64,000 nucleotides of DNA from Arthrobacter sp. MYb213. GTDB lineage: Bacteria > Actinomycetota > Actinomycetes > Actinomycetales > Micrococcaceae. The translations under genes and the position numbers were made by a program. Under the pieces are notes generated by a model that was given only the letters and a program-made list of their open reading frames with translations, was not told the DNA's origin and did not search any database. Shown in pieces: positions 25,233-34,158 of the stretch (positions within the stretch are counted from its first letter, which is position 1; each line of letters starts with the position of its first letter). Location: positions 62,001 to 126,000 of the forward strand of contig NZ_PCQA01000006.1 of the NCBI RefSeq assembly GCF_002979915.1, given 5' to 3'.

Positions 25233-26086
25233 AGTTGGTCTCCTCCTGCGGCGCGGTCACCGAAACCGCGAATTCCAATACCACCGTCAGCCTGAATAAT
25301 CTGCCCGGTGATATTACTTGAGTTTTTCTTCGATGCCAGAAGCACGTAAGAGCCGGTGAAATCGACTGGGTCTGTCGAGGCGTCGTGTAATGGAATCAGT
25401 GGATTGTTCCCGGTGATCGAGGATTTGGCGAAGGAGTCTGCGATCGATCGATCGGCCAGCCCGATAGATTCGGGCCCGCGAAGATCGGTGTTCATCCCGC
25501 CTACGGCAACACCGTTCACTCGTACCTTCGGCGCAAGTTCATAAGCCAACTGATTAACCAATCCACGCACCGCAAACTTACTTGCGGTATACACCGGACC
25601 ACCGCCGGCGGTATGGAACGAGGCATTCGAAAGCGTCATTACGATTGACCCACCGCTGTTGACCAATTCACGCCAAGCGGCTTCCACGGTGAGCAAATAG
25701 CCCTTGACGTTTATCGAGAACAACTCATCAAATGAATCCGAGAGCTGCTGTCCGTCTAAGCGTGTAACCGAGCGGTTAAAGTCCCAAATACCTGCGTTGG
25801 GAACCAGGATATTCAATTTCCCAAAGTGCTCAACCGTTTGCTTAACGGCAACATGCAACGCCTGCGAATCACGTACATCGGCTGCGATCGCCAGCATGTT
25901 TTCCGGGTGGGAAGACTCTGCCACAACCTGATCCAACTTGTCCTGATTACGCCCGATAATTGCGACCCTGGCACCTTCAGCCAAGAATCGTTCGGCTACC
26001 GCACGTCCGATTCCCGAACCACCGCCGGTGATGAGTGCGACGTCCCCGTCGAGCCATCCTCCGGTCGCTGAGTTAGCTGTGCTCAC
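25229..26086 (-). CDS. hcaB: cis-Dihydrodiol dehydrogenase (BphB/HcaB-like SDR)
   Basis: Oxidises the cis-dihydrodiol made by the ring dioxygenase to a catechol, reducing NAD+. 285 residues from the GTG at 26086, which has AGGAG 7-8 nt upstream; a longer frame to 26140 was rejected. Short-chain dehydrogenase marks: VALITGGGSGIGRAVAERF, catalytic Ser in TLSNASFHTAGGG and YTASK. The segments VPNAGIWDF, INVKGYLLTVEAAW and VGGMNTDLRGPESIG are specific to the BphB/HcaB group rather than generic SDRs. Co-transcribed with the dioxygenase genes. Confidence 0.9.
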   Translation of the reverse strand: MSTANSATGGWLDGDVALITGGGSGIGRAVAERFLAEGARVAIIGRNQDKLDQVVAESSHPENMLAIAADVRDSQALHVAVKQTVEHFGKLNILVPNAGIWDFNRSVTRLDGQQLSDSFDELFSINVKGYLLTVEAAWRELVNSGGSIVMTLSNASFHTAGGGPVYTASKFAVRGLVNQLAYELAPKVRVNGVAVGGMNTDLRGPESIGLADRSIADSFAKSSITGNNPLIPLHDASTDPVDFTGSYVLLASKKNSSNITGQIIQADGGIGIRGFGDRAAGGDQL

Positions 26087-26157
26087 GATTGTTCTCCTGA
26101 ATATCTGTGACGAGCCACCCGCCGCTTCGTGGACGGACACACTCTTTTGGGTAGTGG

Positions 26158-26718
26158 TTAGAAGAAGGTGCTTAGGTTCTTTGCCTGGAGTACATTTGCG
26201 TCAAAAAGTAGCTCGCGGCGAGCCACGCCAAAACTGCCGTCTTCCCGCAACCTGATAGTGTCCGTGCGGCCGCCTGCATAGATATCTGTTTCGGTCTGAA
26301 GCCGGTTGCGATATACCAAGAACGCACAACGCACGCTTAGCTCGGTTTTGCTCACCCAATGGGCTGTTACATTTGAGATCAGGTGACGAGTACGCGAAGG
26401 TGGATCTTCGGCCCACGCCATACCCGAGTCATACCGGCGAATTCGCCAAGCCAATGACTCCTTGGTTTCGTCAAAGTACGCCGCTTCACCTTCACGACCA
26501 ATAGACAGAGCAGCCTGTCTACGCAACCTGTTGGTGCGTAGCGGTGCAAAATAGAACAGGTCTTCTTCAAAGATTTCTAGCCAGTCGGCAAAACGACCAT
26601 CGTCCAACAGCTCTGCCTCGCGGAAGTAAAACTGGGCGATACGGTAAGACAATTCGGAATCGACAAGTTGGCCTGCCAGCTCAAATTCTTTGCTATCGCT
26701 AGTTGCATCCTGTGTCAT
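26158..26718 (-). CDS. hcaF: Aromatic-ring-hydroxylating dioxygenase beta subunit
   Basis: Small structural subunit of the alpha3beta3 oxygenase, 186 residues. Family features: YRIAQFYFREAELLDDGRFADWLEIFEEDLFYFAP at residues about 25-60, and TRHLISNVTAHWV, both standard in the NTF2-like beta subunit. It carries no metal site. It is separated from the alpha subunit by the ferredoxin and reductase genes, an order alpha-ferredoxin-reductase-beta that differs from the E. coli hcaEFCBD order. Confidence 0.9.
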   Translation of the reverse strand: MTQDATSDSKEFELAGQLVDSELSYRIAQFYFREAELLDDGRFADWLEIFEEDLFYFAPLRTNRLRRQAALSIGREGEAAYFDETKESLAWRIRRYDSGMAWAEDPPSRTRHLISNVTAHWVSKTELSVRCAFLVYRNRLQTETDIYAGGRTDTIRLREDGSFGVARRELLFDANVLQAKNLSTFF

Positions 26719-26747
26719 GAACTTTTCCTCGTTCCTTCTCGGTAGCC

Positions 26748-27962
26748 CTAACGGGCTAGCTTTTTCAGATCGATTGTGGGGTCCGCCAGTTGTTCTGCGT
26801 TCACTGGCTTCTGCTTGTCAATAATGCGTCGCGCTGCACGGACCATCAGCCCACCATCAATTGCCGCACAACCTGCAAGCATTCCCTGCTCATCGATGCG
26901 GAAGGCTGCAACGGGGATGCCTTCGACTTCACGGATCACTTGAGTTCCTTCACCGAGCATAGATCCCACGCCTTCTACATGGACTCCATGTCGGTCAGAC
27001 CAGAACCAGGAAGCACCGTGTGCCGGCAATTCTTCGCCGAGAAGTGCGGCGGCAACCGTGGTGCCGGTATTCATCGCGTGTTCCCAATGTTCGGCACGAC
27101 GCAAGAGAGTTCCATCTGCTAATCGCGTTCGTGCGGTGTCACCAATTGCGTACACATTGCGATGGCTGGTGCGCTGAGACTCATCGACCAGAATTCCGTT
27201 ATCGGTATCTAGCCCGCTGGTCGCGGCCAGTCCAGTATCTGGCACGATGCCAATACCGACTAACACCACGTCCGCCTCGATGGTCTCCCCATCCTGCAGG
27301 GAAATGGTGTGTACTCCGTTGCCATTTACGGTGATGTCGGTAGGTACACCAGTGACCACACTGACGCCCTGCTGATCATGCATTTGGTGAAGACGGCGGG
27401 CCAAAACCTCACCGACTGCGGGAACCAGCGGTGGGTCCACCGGATCAATCAAGGTCACGGTGGCACCGAGCTGCAACGCGGAGGAAGCGACCTCGGCACC
27501 GATGAGCCCCGCCCCAACGATCGCCATACGAACTCCATCACCAAGTTTGGAGCGCAGGTGGTCCGCGTCTTTCATGGTGCGTAGTTCGAGCACCGTCGGT
27601 AGTTGCCCACCAGGGATCGGTAGGCGGCGGGCGGTGCCGCCGGTAGCCAAAATAATCTTGTCTGCACCGAGCTGCTGACCGTCTGAGAGCGTTACCGTGG
27701 GAGTATCAACGTCCAGTTCCACGACCTTGGCGGTGATCACCTGGACATTGTGCGTGGTGAACCAGTCTGCGGCACTGAGCAGGATCTGTGTTGCATCACG
27801 TTTGGCTAGCAGGTAGTCCTTGCTCAGAGGCGGACGGTCATAGGGCATACCTTCGGGGTCAACGATGGTCAGCTTCCCGGTGTATCCACGGTCTCGCAAC
27901 TGACGAGCCGCGGTGAATCCTGCCATGCCGCCGCCTGCAATGATCACTGATTCCAGTGCCAT
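26748..27962 (-). CDS. hcaD: Ferredoxin reductase of the ring dioxygenase (FAD, NADH)
   Basis: Passes electrons from NADH to the Rieske ferredoxin, 404 residues, similar in length to HcaD/BphG. The FAD site VIIAGGGMAGFTAARQL is at the N-terminus and the NADH site MAIVGAGLIGAEVASSAL at about residue 145; the VYAIGDTA motif that contacts FAD is near residue 280, and EHWEHAMNTG and FWSDRHG are typical of this reductase group. It has a paralog at 58837-59982. Confidence 0.92.
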   Translation of the reverse strand: MALESVIIAGGGMAGFTAARQLRDRGYTGKLTIVDPEGMPYDRPPLSKDYLLAKRDATQILLSAADWFTTHNVQVITAKVVELDVDTPTVTLSDGQQLGADKIILATGGTARRLPIPGGQLPTVLELRTMKDADHLRSKLGDGVRMAIVGAGLIGAEVASSALQLGATVTLIDPVDPPLVPAVGEVLARRLHQMHDQQGVSVVTGVPTDITVNGNGVHTISLQDGETIEADVVLVGIGIVPDTGLAATSGLDTDNGILVDESQRTSHRNVYAIGDTARTRLADGTLLRRAEHWEHAMNTGTTVAAALLGEELPAHGASWFWSDRHGVHVEGVGSMLGEGTQVIREVEGIPVAAFRIDEQGMLAGCAAIDGGLMVRAARRIIDKQKPVNAEQLADPTIDLKKLAR

Positions 27963-27998
27963 GATTTTCCTGTCCGTATAAGTTTTTGTGCGTGCCGG

Positions 27999-28346
27999 TT
28001 AGGCGTCAGCGTTAGCTGCAACATTCGGGTAAAGCACCAAGCCGTCATCGGTAACCTCAACCTTGTGGGTACGCGCGGCGATGGTCGCTGGCATGCAAAG
28101 CGCGGTGCCTGCCTTGAGGCAGAACTTTGCCGAGTGCACCGGACATTCAACTTCGGTACCTTCAATCCAGCCATCAGCTAGCGAAGCTTCCTCGTGGGTG
28201 CAGGTGTCATCGAGTGCATAGAAGTTACCGTCTTCTGCGTGGAAGACGGCAATGTCGTTACCGGTGCCGTTCTCATCGCCCGGAATAACCTTTGCTTCGC
28301 CTTCATCGATGTCATCAATGGATCCGATGTTCAATGAGTTGCTCAT
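27999..28346 (-). CDS. hcaC: Rieske-type ferredoxin of the ring dioxygenase
   Basis: 115-residue soluble [2Fe-2S] electron carrier. Ligands are in DTCTHEEASL (CxH) and VECPVHSAKF (CxxH), the spacing of dioxygenase Rieske ferredoxins (HcaC, BphF). It overlaps the alpha subunit gene by 4 nt and is followed by its reductase. Very similar to the ferredoxin at 59983-60300 through the cluster region. Confidence 0.93.
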   Translation of the reverse strand: MSNSLNIGSIDDIDEGEAKVIPGDENGTGNDIAVFHAEDGNFYALDDTCTHEEASLADGWIEGTEVECPVHSAKFCLKAGTALCMPATIAARTHKVEVTDDGLVLYPNVAANADA

Positions 28347-29701
28347 GCTTCTTCCTTCTTTTCATGCCATGCAGGGGTGTTCATCAATTTTGACCAGTGC
28401 TTATAGAACGAGCGTCCGGCAGCATCTGAATACAATTCGCTGGTCTTTCCCGGATACGTTCCGTCTTCCTTCTCCGAGCCAATACCCATCTGGAAGTTCA
28501 GCGGCACCTGGTTCGTGACAAAACCACGGGAAATTGCCTGAATCTCAGACCAGTTTTCTCCGTCATCAGCTTCGAAGATGCCCGAAGGACCAAAGGTTCG
28601 CAGGTTGTAAAGACGCTGTGCGTCCTTTACGTCATCAGGCATCGACTTATCAACCAATACCCACGCCCAGACCTCGATCTTGTCCGGTCCCTTGGGGTGC
28701 CAAACGCGGATGGAACCGTTAACTGGAAGGTAGGAGAAGTTCGGGAAGACCGTGGCATGACCGGTAGTCATGGGGCCTTCGACTGCTGCGTCGCCAAGGC
28801 GTTCACGCAACATCTCATAGTCGTAGTATTCGTGGACTGGTTTAGCATCAAAGCGTGACTTCGGGTGGGTCGGAAAACCTGCACCGTGACCGTTTTCGCT
28901 GACAAATTGACGTCCCGGGGTGGCAACAATTTCCGGCTTTGGTCCACGCCCAGTCGGGGACAGCACCATCAGTGCCGATGCATGAGACATATTCACGTGG
29001 TACCAGTCGGTAGCGAACTGCTCTGCGGCGAGCTTCCAGTTACCTTCCAATTCCCATTTCATCACGCCACCCATAACCTCGGTGCCCTCAGGATCTCGAT
29101 CCAACATGGCATCCATGTAGTAGCGCATATCGCCAAGTGTCTCTTCTAGAGGTTCGGCGGCATGATCCCAGTTGCCAAAGATGAGTCCCTTATATATTTG
29201 AACATTTGGAACTTCAATCAGACTCCACTTATTCCGGTCGAAGTCTTCCGGATACGCCTGCTCGTTGGGGACACTCTTCAACGCACCTGCTAGGTCAAAG
29301 GACCAACCGTGGTACGTGCAAGTGAACATTTTGGTGGCGCCCGCGTCGGCACGGCACAGACGCACGCCCCTGTGACGGCAGGAGTTCAGGTAAGCGCGGA
29401 TCTTCTTGGTCTTATCCATGGTGACAATGATGGGATCTTCGCCCATGAACGTCGTGAAGAAATCTCCGGGCTTTTTGAATTGGCTGGTGTGCGCCAAGAA
29501 TAGCCAGCTTCGAGCAAAGACGCGTCGCTGCTCCTGCCCATAGATCGTATGGTCGGTGTAGATTGAACGATCGATCAGACCGCCCTCAGAATCGACTAGG
29601 TTACTGACATCGATATTGCGGGTTAGCTCTGCTGGTCGATCCATGCGGCCAATTGAAGCGTTTGCCTCTGGTTGAGAGGAACAATTATCAGCGGTGCTCA
29701 T
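28343..29701 (-). CDS. hcaE: Aromatic-ring-hydroxylating dioxygenase alpha subunit
   Basis: Catalytic subunit, 452 residues, the length of HcaE. It adds both atoms of O2 to an aromatic ring, giving a cis-dihydrodiol. Rieske ligands C108, H110 (SCRHRG) and C128, H131 (CTYHGW) are intact; the mononuclear iron site has D232, H235 and H240 in TDWYHVNMSH. First gene of the operon; a copy of the 19-bp repeat lies about 185 bp upstream. The adjacent mhp genes make phenylpropionate/cinnamate the best-supported substrate class, but benzoate- or biphenyl-like substrates are possible. Confidence 0.9.
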   Translation of the reverse strand: MSTADNCSSQPEANASIGRMDRPAELTRNIDVSNLVDSEGGLIDRSIYTDHTIYGQEQRRVFARSWLFLAHTSQFKKPGDFFTTFMGEDPIIVTMDKTKKIRAYLNSCRHRGVRLCRADAGATKMFTCTYHGWSFDLAGALKSVPNEQAYPEDFDRNKWSLIEVPNVQIYKGLIFGNWDHAAEPLEETLGDMRYYMDAMLDRDPEGTEVMGGVMKWELEGNWKLAAEQFATDWYHVNMSHASALMVLSPTGRGPKPEIVATPGRQFVSENGHGAGFPTHPKSRFDAKPVHEYYDYEMLRERLGDAAVEGPMTTGHATVFPNFSYLPVNGSIRVWHPKGPDKIEVWAWVLVDKSMPDDVKDAQRLYNLRTFGPSGIFEADDGENWSEIQAISRGFVTNQVPLNFQMGIGSEKEDGTYPGKTSELYSDAAGRSFYKHWSKLMNTPAWHEKKEEA

Positions 29702-29885
29702 CTGCGTACCGTCCTTGCTCGGTTTTGGTGCCGCCAGTTACCGGCGACCTTGCTTAGTAACCATTTATCCACGTACGTAATGCAAAACACCAGCCACTGT
29801 TCCAAACCATAAGACCGGGCAGGATGTCAAGAACCGAATCTCGGATTATTTACTCATTTCTGCTTCTCTACACCGCTAATCACGA

Positions 29886-29904
29886 TGTTCCGCCTGGTGG
29901 CACG
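29886..29904. promoter_or_regulatory. Degenerate copy of the 19-bp catabolic operator (site E)
   Basis: TGTTCC-GCCTGGT-GGCACG, one mismatch in each half relative to CGTTCC-N7-GGAACG with the same spacing. It lies in the divergent region between the dioxygenase operon (start 29701) and the HSD10-like gene (start 29946). The weakest of the copies. Confidence 0.45.
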
Positions 29905-29945
29905 AAGTAGATTAACCGCAGCTTCACTTATGTACCGTAAGCAAA

Positions 29946-30728
29946 ATGACTGACTCACTAATCGAAAATTTAGGTACTTGGCAGGACGCGGGCGTGCTGG
30001 TTCTCGGCGGAACCTCCGGGCTCGGCGAAGCAACCGCGAGGGAATTCGCACGAGCCGGTGCAATAGTTACCGTCGCTGGCCGCAACAAAATAGCCGGAGA
30101 AAAAATTGCCGAATCAATTGAAGGCCACTTTTGTACCGTTGATGTCACGGCGCCAGAATCAATTCAGGCAGCCCTCGAGAAGTCGGCCACCGCCCCGCGG
30201 GGTCTGCGTGCAGTGGTCAATGCTGCGGGTAGCGCAATCGTTGAAAAGACACTCCATCGAGGAGCTCCACACCAGTTGGACTCGTTCTTAGGTCAGATTC
30301 AGACCAATCTCGTGGGTTCGTTCAATGTGCTCCGGCTGGCAGCACAAGCCATGGCAGAAAATGAGTCTGAGGAAGCACTTGGCCGAGGTGTGATCGTCTT
30401 GACCAGCTCTGTTGCCGGGTTTGAAGCACAGCGAGGCCAAGTCGCTTATGCAGCGGCTAAAGGTGGAATCAACTCCATGATCCTGCCAGCAGCACGTGAT
30501 CTCGCGCGGGATAAGATCAGAGTTTTCGGCGTTGCACCAGGCGTCTTTGATACACCATTTATGGATGTCCTTTCGGAGGATGCTCGCAATGCCGTTGGCA
30601 AGTCAGTGCCTCATCCAAGTCGGCTAGGTAAAGCAACCGAATTTTCGCACCTATTAGTCTCACTTGCTACTAATCCGATGTTTAACGGTGAAGTTGTGCG
30701 TCTGGACGGCGCGCTTCGGCTGGCTTAA
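29946..30728 (+). CDS. SDR, 3-hydroxyacyl-CoA dehydrogenase type II (HSD10)-like
   Basis: NAD(H)-dependent short-chain dehydrogenase, 260 residues. Cofactor loop GGTSGLGEATAREFA, catalytic Ser in LTSSVAG and YAAAK. The C-terminal third, with VAPGVFDTPFMDVL, VPHPSRLG and NGEVVRLDGALRL, closely follows HSD17B10/type II 3-hydroxyacyl-CoA dehydrogenases, not cis-diol dehydrogenases. With the CoA ligase and hotdog thioesterase nearby it suggests CoA-dependent side-chain processing. Divergent from the dioxygenase operon, with site E between. Confidence 0.85.
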   Translation: MTDSLIENLGTWQDAGVLVLGGTSGLGEATAREFARAGAIVTVAGRNKIAGEKIAESIEGHFCTVDVTAPESIQAALEKSATAPRGLRAVVNAAGSAIVEKTLHRGAPHQLDSFLGQIQTNLVGSFNVLRLAAQAMAENESEEALGRGVIVLTSSVAGFEAQRGQVAYAAAKGGINSMILPAARDLARDKIRVFGVAPGVFDTPFMDVLSEDARNAVGKSVPHPSRLGKATEFSHLLVSLATNPMFNGEVVRLDGALRLA

Positions 30729-30801
30729 AAAGCAAAAATAACTCGTCCATACAGTTTTTTGACACTTAGCCTCAACCGAAATTGATGGTATTGCAGCAGA
30801 A

Positions 30802-30820
30802 CGTTCCGATGTACGGAACG
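30802..30820. promoter_or_regulatory. 19-bp catabolic operator, site A (before the MHS transporter)
   Basis: CGTTCCG-ATGTA-CGGAACG, a perfect inverted repeat with 7-bp arms, 116 bp before the transporter start. An extra half-like AGAACG (30798-30803) sits one 17-bp period before its right arm. Same element as sites B, C and D. Confidence 0.75.
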
Positions 30821-30935
30821 ACGTTTAGCAAGATCTGAGTAATTCAACTCACACTATTTGAAGCGCCATAGTCTTGCTAGCCAATCGGCTCACGCGCATC
30901 CCGTCTTCACCCATTCACCACACTCGGAGCACGCA

Positions 30936-32300
30936 ATGGATCAAGCACCCGCCTCGGCTCAACAGCCTAAATCATCTAAGGAAACCAAACGGGCACTCGT
31001 GTCCAGCTTCCTTGGATCCACCGTCGAATACTACGATTTCCTGCTTTATGGAGCCGCAGCAGGTCTAGTATTTCCACACCTCTTCTTCTCGGATGAGATG
31101 GACCCAACCTTGGGCATGACCTTGTCCTTTGTTATCTTGTTGGCCGGCTATGTCACGCGTCCTATCGGTGGCATCCTCTTCGGTCACTTCGGGGACCGCT
31201 TCGGTCGCAAAAACATGTTGTTCATAACGCTGATGATGATGGGCGTTGTTTCTGTCTGCATCGGCTTGATGCCTGGCTACGCCACGATTGGTGTAGCGGC
31301 TCCTTTGATTCTTGTGCTCCTGCGTGTAGTCCAGGGACTTGCCGTCGGCGGCGAATGGGCGGGGGCCACATTGATGGCCGCCGAACACGTCCAAGAAAAG
31401 AACCGAGGACTCGCTGCTTCGATCGCCGTCACTGGCGGTCCAACCGGCTCGGTACTCGCTACTTTGATGCTCGGTTTGTTCGCTGGCCTGCCACAGGATC
31501 AGTTCCTCGCTTGGGGCTGGCGCATCCCGTTCTTGCTCTCGGCAGCTTTGGTAGTTATCGGTCTGTACATGCGATACCGCGTTACCGAATCGCCTGACTT
31601 CGTCGCAGCTCAAGCGAAGGGCGAAGTGCACACAGGTGTGCCAATCCTGCGCGTACTGACCAAATACCCGTTGTCCTCGCTCTACGGAATCCTCGCGGCC
31701 GCTGGCCCGTTGTTCATGCAGGCGCTGTTGGCCATCTTCATGGTCCCTTACGTTGCAGAGACTGGCGTTGTCACTCGTCAAGAAGCGCTGATGATGCTTA
31801 CAGTTTCTTCCTTCTTGCATATCTTCGCGATTCCATTCTTTGCTATGCTTTCAGACCGTTATGGACGTCGCCCTGTCATGTTGGTCGGTGCAGGCATTTC
31901 CATAGCGTTGGTCTTCCCCATGTTTGCACTCTTCAACTCCGGTAATTTCTGGTTGATTGCGCTAGCCTTCCTGGTTGGAAATCCAATCATCCAAGCTTCG
32001 ATGTATGGACCGATCGGTGCTTTCTTGGCCGAGAAGTTCGAGACGCAAGATCGCTACACCGGAGTTTCGCTGACCTTCCAGCTTGGTTCACTCGTCGGCG
32101 CCGGTACCGCACCGTTGATGGCTACCTGGCTGATCGGGCTCGACAACGGTGGCGGAACGAACAATATCGCTTGGTACTTCATCTTGTTGATCGTGCTCGC
32201 CGGACTTGCGGTACTGCTGTCCAAGGAGACTCGCGGACGTGCGGAGCGGACCGCTTCGCGTGCCGACGAATCCATCGACGATCAAGTTCTAGGCCGCTAG
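30936..32300 (+). CDS. MFS transporter, metabolite:H+ symporter (MHS) family
   Basis: Proton-coupled uptake of an organic acid, 454 residues from the chosen ATG, which has CGGAG 6 nt upstream; a frame from 30858 adds 26 unlikely residues. MHS signatures: SSFLGSTVEYYDFLLYG at the first helix, GGILFGHFGDRFGRKNML between helices 2 and 3, and RVVQGLAVGGEWAGA. Twelve membrane segments expected. Position inside the catabolic island and its own operator copy make it the likely phenylpropionate/hydroxyphenylpropionate importer. Confidence 0.88.
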   Translation: MDQAPASAQQPKSSKETKRALVSSFLGSTVEYYDFLLYGAAAGLVFPHLFFSDEMDPTLGMTLSFVILLAGYVTRPIGGILFGHFGDRFGRKNMLFITLMMMGVVSVCIGLMPGYATIGVAAPLILVLLRVVQGLAVGGEWAGATLMAAEHVQEKNRGLAASIAVTGGPTGSVLATLMLGLFAGLPQDQFLAWGWRIPFLLSAALVVIGLYMRYRVTESPDFVAAQAKGEVHTGVPILRVLTKYPLSSLYGILAAAGPLFMQALLAIFMVPYVAETGVVTRQEALMMLTVSSFLHIFAIPFFAMLSDRYGRRPVMLVGAGISIALVFPMFALFNSGNFWLIALAFLVGNPIIQASMYGPIGAFLAEKFETQDRYTGVSLTFQLGSLVGAGTAPLMATWLIGLDNGGGTNNIAWYFILLIVLAGLAVLLSKETRGRAERTASRADESIDDQVLGR

Positions 32301-32342
32301 GTAAGCCGTAGTTCGTAACACGGTAGCCAAAGACCGTTTTGC

Positions 32343-32377
32343 CATTGGAGCGCGCTGTGCCACAGGGCGCTCCAATG
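32343..32377. terminator. Hairpin after the MHS transporter gene
   Basis: Inverted repeat CATTGGAGCGC (32343-32353) and GCGCTCCAATG (32367-32377) with a smaller paired core CTGTG/CAG inside. It lies about 40 nt after the transporter stop. Only a weak T-rich tail follows. Confidence 0.65.
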
Positions 32378-32496
32378 TTGTGTGCGAGCACTTGACATCG
32401 CTGGGCGTTTCATCGTTTGAAACCCAAGGTTCTAGTTCTCGTCCGTGGAGCATAGAGTGATTTTCAAGACCGATTTCATCATTTTTAGGAGGACCA

Positions 32497-32946
32497 ATGG
32501 CGATTCCAGCCAATGTTGAAGATTTAGACCAGTTAGTCAGCAAGTTCCTTTCACGTTTGGGCTTCGATGACATAGTGACCACGTTGGGGCTTGTACCGCA
32601 TGCTGCCGATGGCGAAACCATTAGCCTGCGCATGCCATTGCAAGATTCCATCGCCCAGGCCAACGGCATGTACTCGGCAGCAGCGCTCTTTGGTGCGGCC
32701 GATATTGCCGGCACCTTCCTCGCCATGTCGACTTACGCCGATTCGGGCCAGTTTCCACTGGCTGTGCAATCGAGTCAGAACTATATGAGCAATTCCAAAA
32801 CCGAGTACGTCGTGGCTACCGCAAAGATTCTTCGTGGCGGTGGCTCTGTGGCCGTCGCCGAGGTTAGCGTCGCAGACGCCGATGGCAAAGCCCTGATGCA
32901 TGCGACTTTCACCTACGTCATCACGGAACGCAAGCTAGGAAAATAG
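32497..32946 (+). CDS. Hotdog-fold thioesterase-like protein
   Basis: 149 residues, ATG with AGGAGG 4 nt upstream. The layout (central MYSAAALFGAADIAGTFLAM helix followed by strands SQNYMSNSKTEYVVATAKIL) fits the PaaI/DUF4442 hotdog group of acyl-CoA thioesterases; the usual HGG is replaced by the NGMYSAA segment, as in DUF4442 members. It sits between the transporter and mhpC, with operator site B just after it, so it is probably part of the same pathway, perhaps recycling CoA from aromatic thioesters. That role is inference. Confidence 0.78.
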   Translation: MAIPANVEDLDQLVSKFLSRLGFDDIVTTLGLVPHAADGETISLRMPLQDSIAQANGMYSAAALFGAADIAGTFLAMSTYADSGQFPLAVQSSQNYMSNSKTEYVVATAKILRGGGSVAVAEVSVADADGKALMHATFTYVITERKLGK

Positions 32947-32953
32947 CGATCCG

Positions 32954-32972
32954 CGTTCCATCTGATGGAACG
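32954..32972. promoter_or_regulatory. 19-bp catabolic operator, site B (before mhpC)
   Basis: CGTTCCAT-CTG-ATGGAACG, a perfect inverted repeat with 8-bp arms, 107 bp before the mhpC start and 8 bp after the thioesterase stop. The most symmetric copy of the element. Confidence 0.78.
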
Positions 32973-33078
32973 AGTAGGAGCATTAGCTACGCATAGTTCC
33001 TATCGTTAAGTTTAGGATCCATGTCGCCTTGCGGATCAGCAATGAATGACATTCGTGACCAAAATGAAGGAGTACCCC

Positions 33079-33933
33079 ATGACGCAAACAGCAATCCCGG
33101 AATACACCACCGACAAGTTCTTTGGTCTCGAAGACAAATGGTTGCAGACCGCCGACGGCGAGCTAACTCACTACCATGAGATGGGCGAAGGCACCCCGAT
33201 TCTTTTCCTCCACGGTTCCGGAACGGGTGTGACAGCTGCAGCTAACTGGTGGCTCAATCTTCCTCAGTTATCCGAATCCGGTCGCTGCATCGCCATCGAT
33301 TCTGTCGGTTACGGCCAGACCATCGCTGCTGAGAATATCCAGTACGGCATCAAGGAATGGGTCCGTCACGCGGTTCGCACACTCGACGCGCTGGGTATTG
33401 AAAAGACCTGGATCGTCGGCAACTCGCTCGGTGGCTGGCTCGCATTCCAGTTCGCCATTGACTACCCAGAGCGCCTACTCGGTGTAATTTCCATGGGTAC
33501 CGGTGGAGCAAAGCTCACCGGCGCGCTGAAGGGCCACTCAAATCCAACGCTAACCGAAGAAGGCATTCGGAAGACCTTGGAAATGTTCGTTGTCGACAAG
33601 TCCTTGGTGACTGACGAACTTGTCTCCCTGCGTTACCAGTCCGCGTTGAATGACACCGCCAGCGACCGTTTGGCCGAGGTTGTCACTGCCCGTGACCGTG
33701 ACCGCACCGAGCTTCCTTTGGACTTTGATGTGCTGGCCAAGCTGGACATCCCGGTCTTGCTGATTCACGGTGTGCAGGACGTAGTGATCCCAGTGTCGCG
33801 TACTTGGGAACTACTAAATCTGATCCCTAACGCGGATGCCCACATCTTCAGCCAGTGTGGCCACTGGTCACAGGTTGAGCGTGCCGAAGAATTTAATCAG
33901 GTAGTTTCTTCGTACTTGAAGCGCCACGCCTAA
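33079..33933 (+). CDS. mhpC: 2-Hydroxy-6-oxonona-2,4-dienedioate hydrolase MhpC
   Basis: Alpha/beta hydrolase that splits the C-C bond of the ring-cleavage product made by MhpB, giving 2-hydroxypenta-2,4-dienoate and succinate (or fumarate from cinnamates). 284 residues from ATG 33079 (GGAG 6 nt upstream). Catalytic triad: S116 in GNSLGGW, D234 in HGVQDVVIP, H262 in CGHWSQ; oxyanion-hole segment HGSGTG. It has its own operator and a terminator, so it is a single-gene unit apart from mhpBDFE. Confidence 0.92.
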   Translation: MTQTAIPEYTTDKFFGLEDKWLQTADGELTHYHEMGEGTPILFLHGSGTGVTAAANWWLNLPQLSESGRCIAIDSVGYGQTIAAENIQYGIKEWVRHAVRTLDALGIEKTWIVGNSLGGWLAFQFAIDYPERLLGVISMGTGGAKLTGALKGHSNPTLTEEGIRKTLEMFVVDKSLVTDELVSLRYQSALNDTASDRLAEVVTARDRDRTELPLDFDVLAKLDIPVLLIHGVQDVVIPVSRTWELLNLIPNADAHIFSQCGHWSQVERAEEFNQVVSSYLKRHA

Positions 33934-33941
33934 ACACGAAT

Positions 33942-33995
33942 GACAACACGGCGGTGGTTGAAAAGCTCAGTGCTTTTTCAACCACCGCCGTTGTC
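33942..33995 (+). terminator. Terminator after mhpC
   Basis: Long hairpin: GACAAC...GGCGGTGGTTGAAAA (33942-33964) pairs with TTTTCAACCACCGCC...GTTGTC (33974-33995), with a 2-nt irregularity. It separates mhpC from the mhpBDFE promoter. Confidence 0.75.
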
Positions 33996-34049
33996 ATCTG
34001 CACAGATAGATCCTCGAATTCCATAATTCACCGCGAAAGAATTGCGTAT

Positions 34050-34068
34050 TGTTCCGACTGATGGAACG
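34050..34068. promoter_or_regulatory. 19-bp catabolic operator, site C (before mhpB)
   Basis: TGTTCC-GACTGAT-GGAACG, 91 bp before the mhpB start. Same 6-7-6 layout as sites A, B and D, and the spacer GACTGAT is close to ATCTGAT of site B. Confidence 0.75.
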
Positions 34069-34158
34069 CAAACTAGCACCGCAGTTACTAAGCGAGTGAA
34101 ATGGATAACAAGCAATAAGTGATTCGTTTCAGTCTGCCTCTAAGTCAAGGAGAACATC

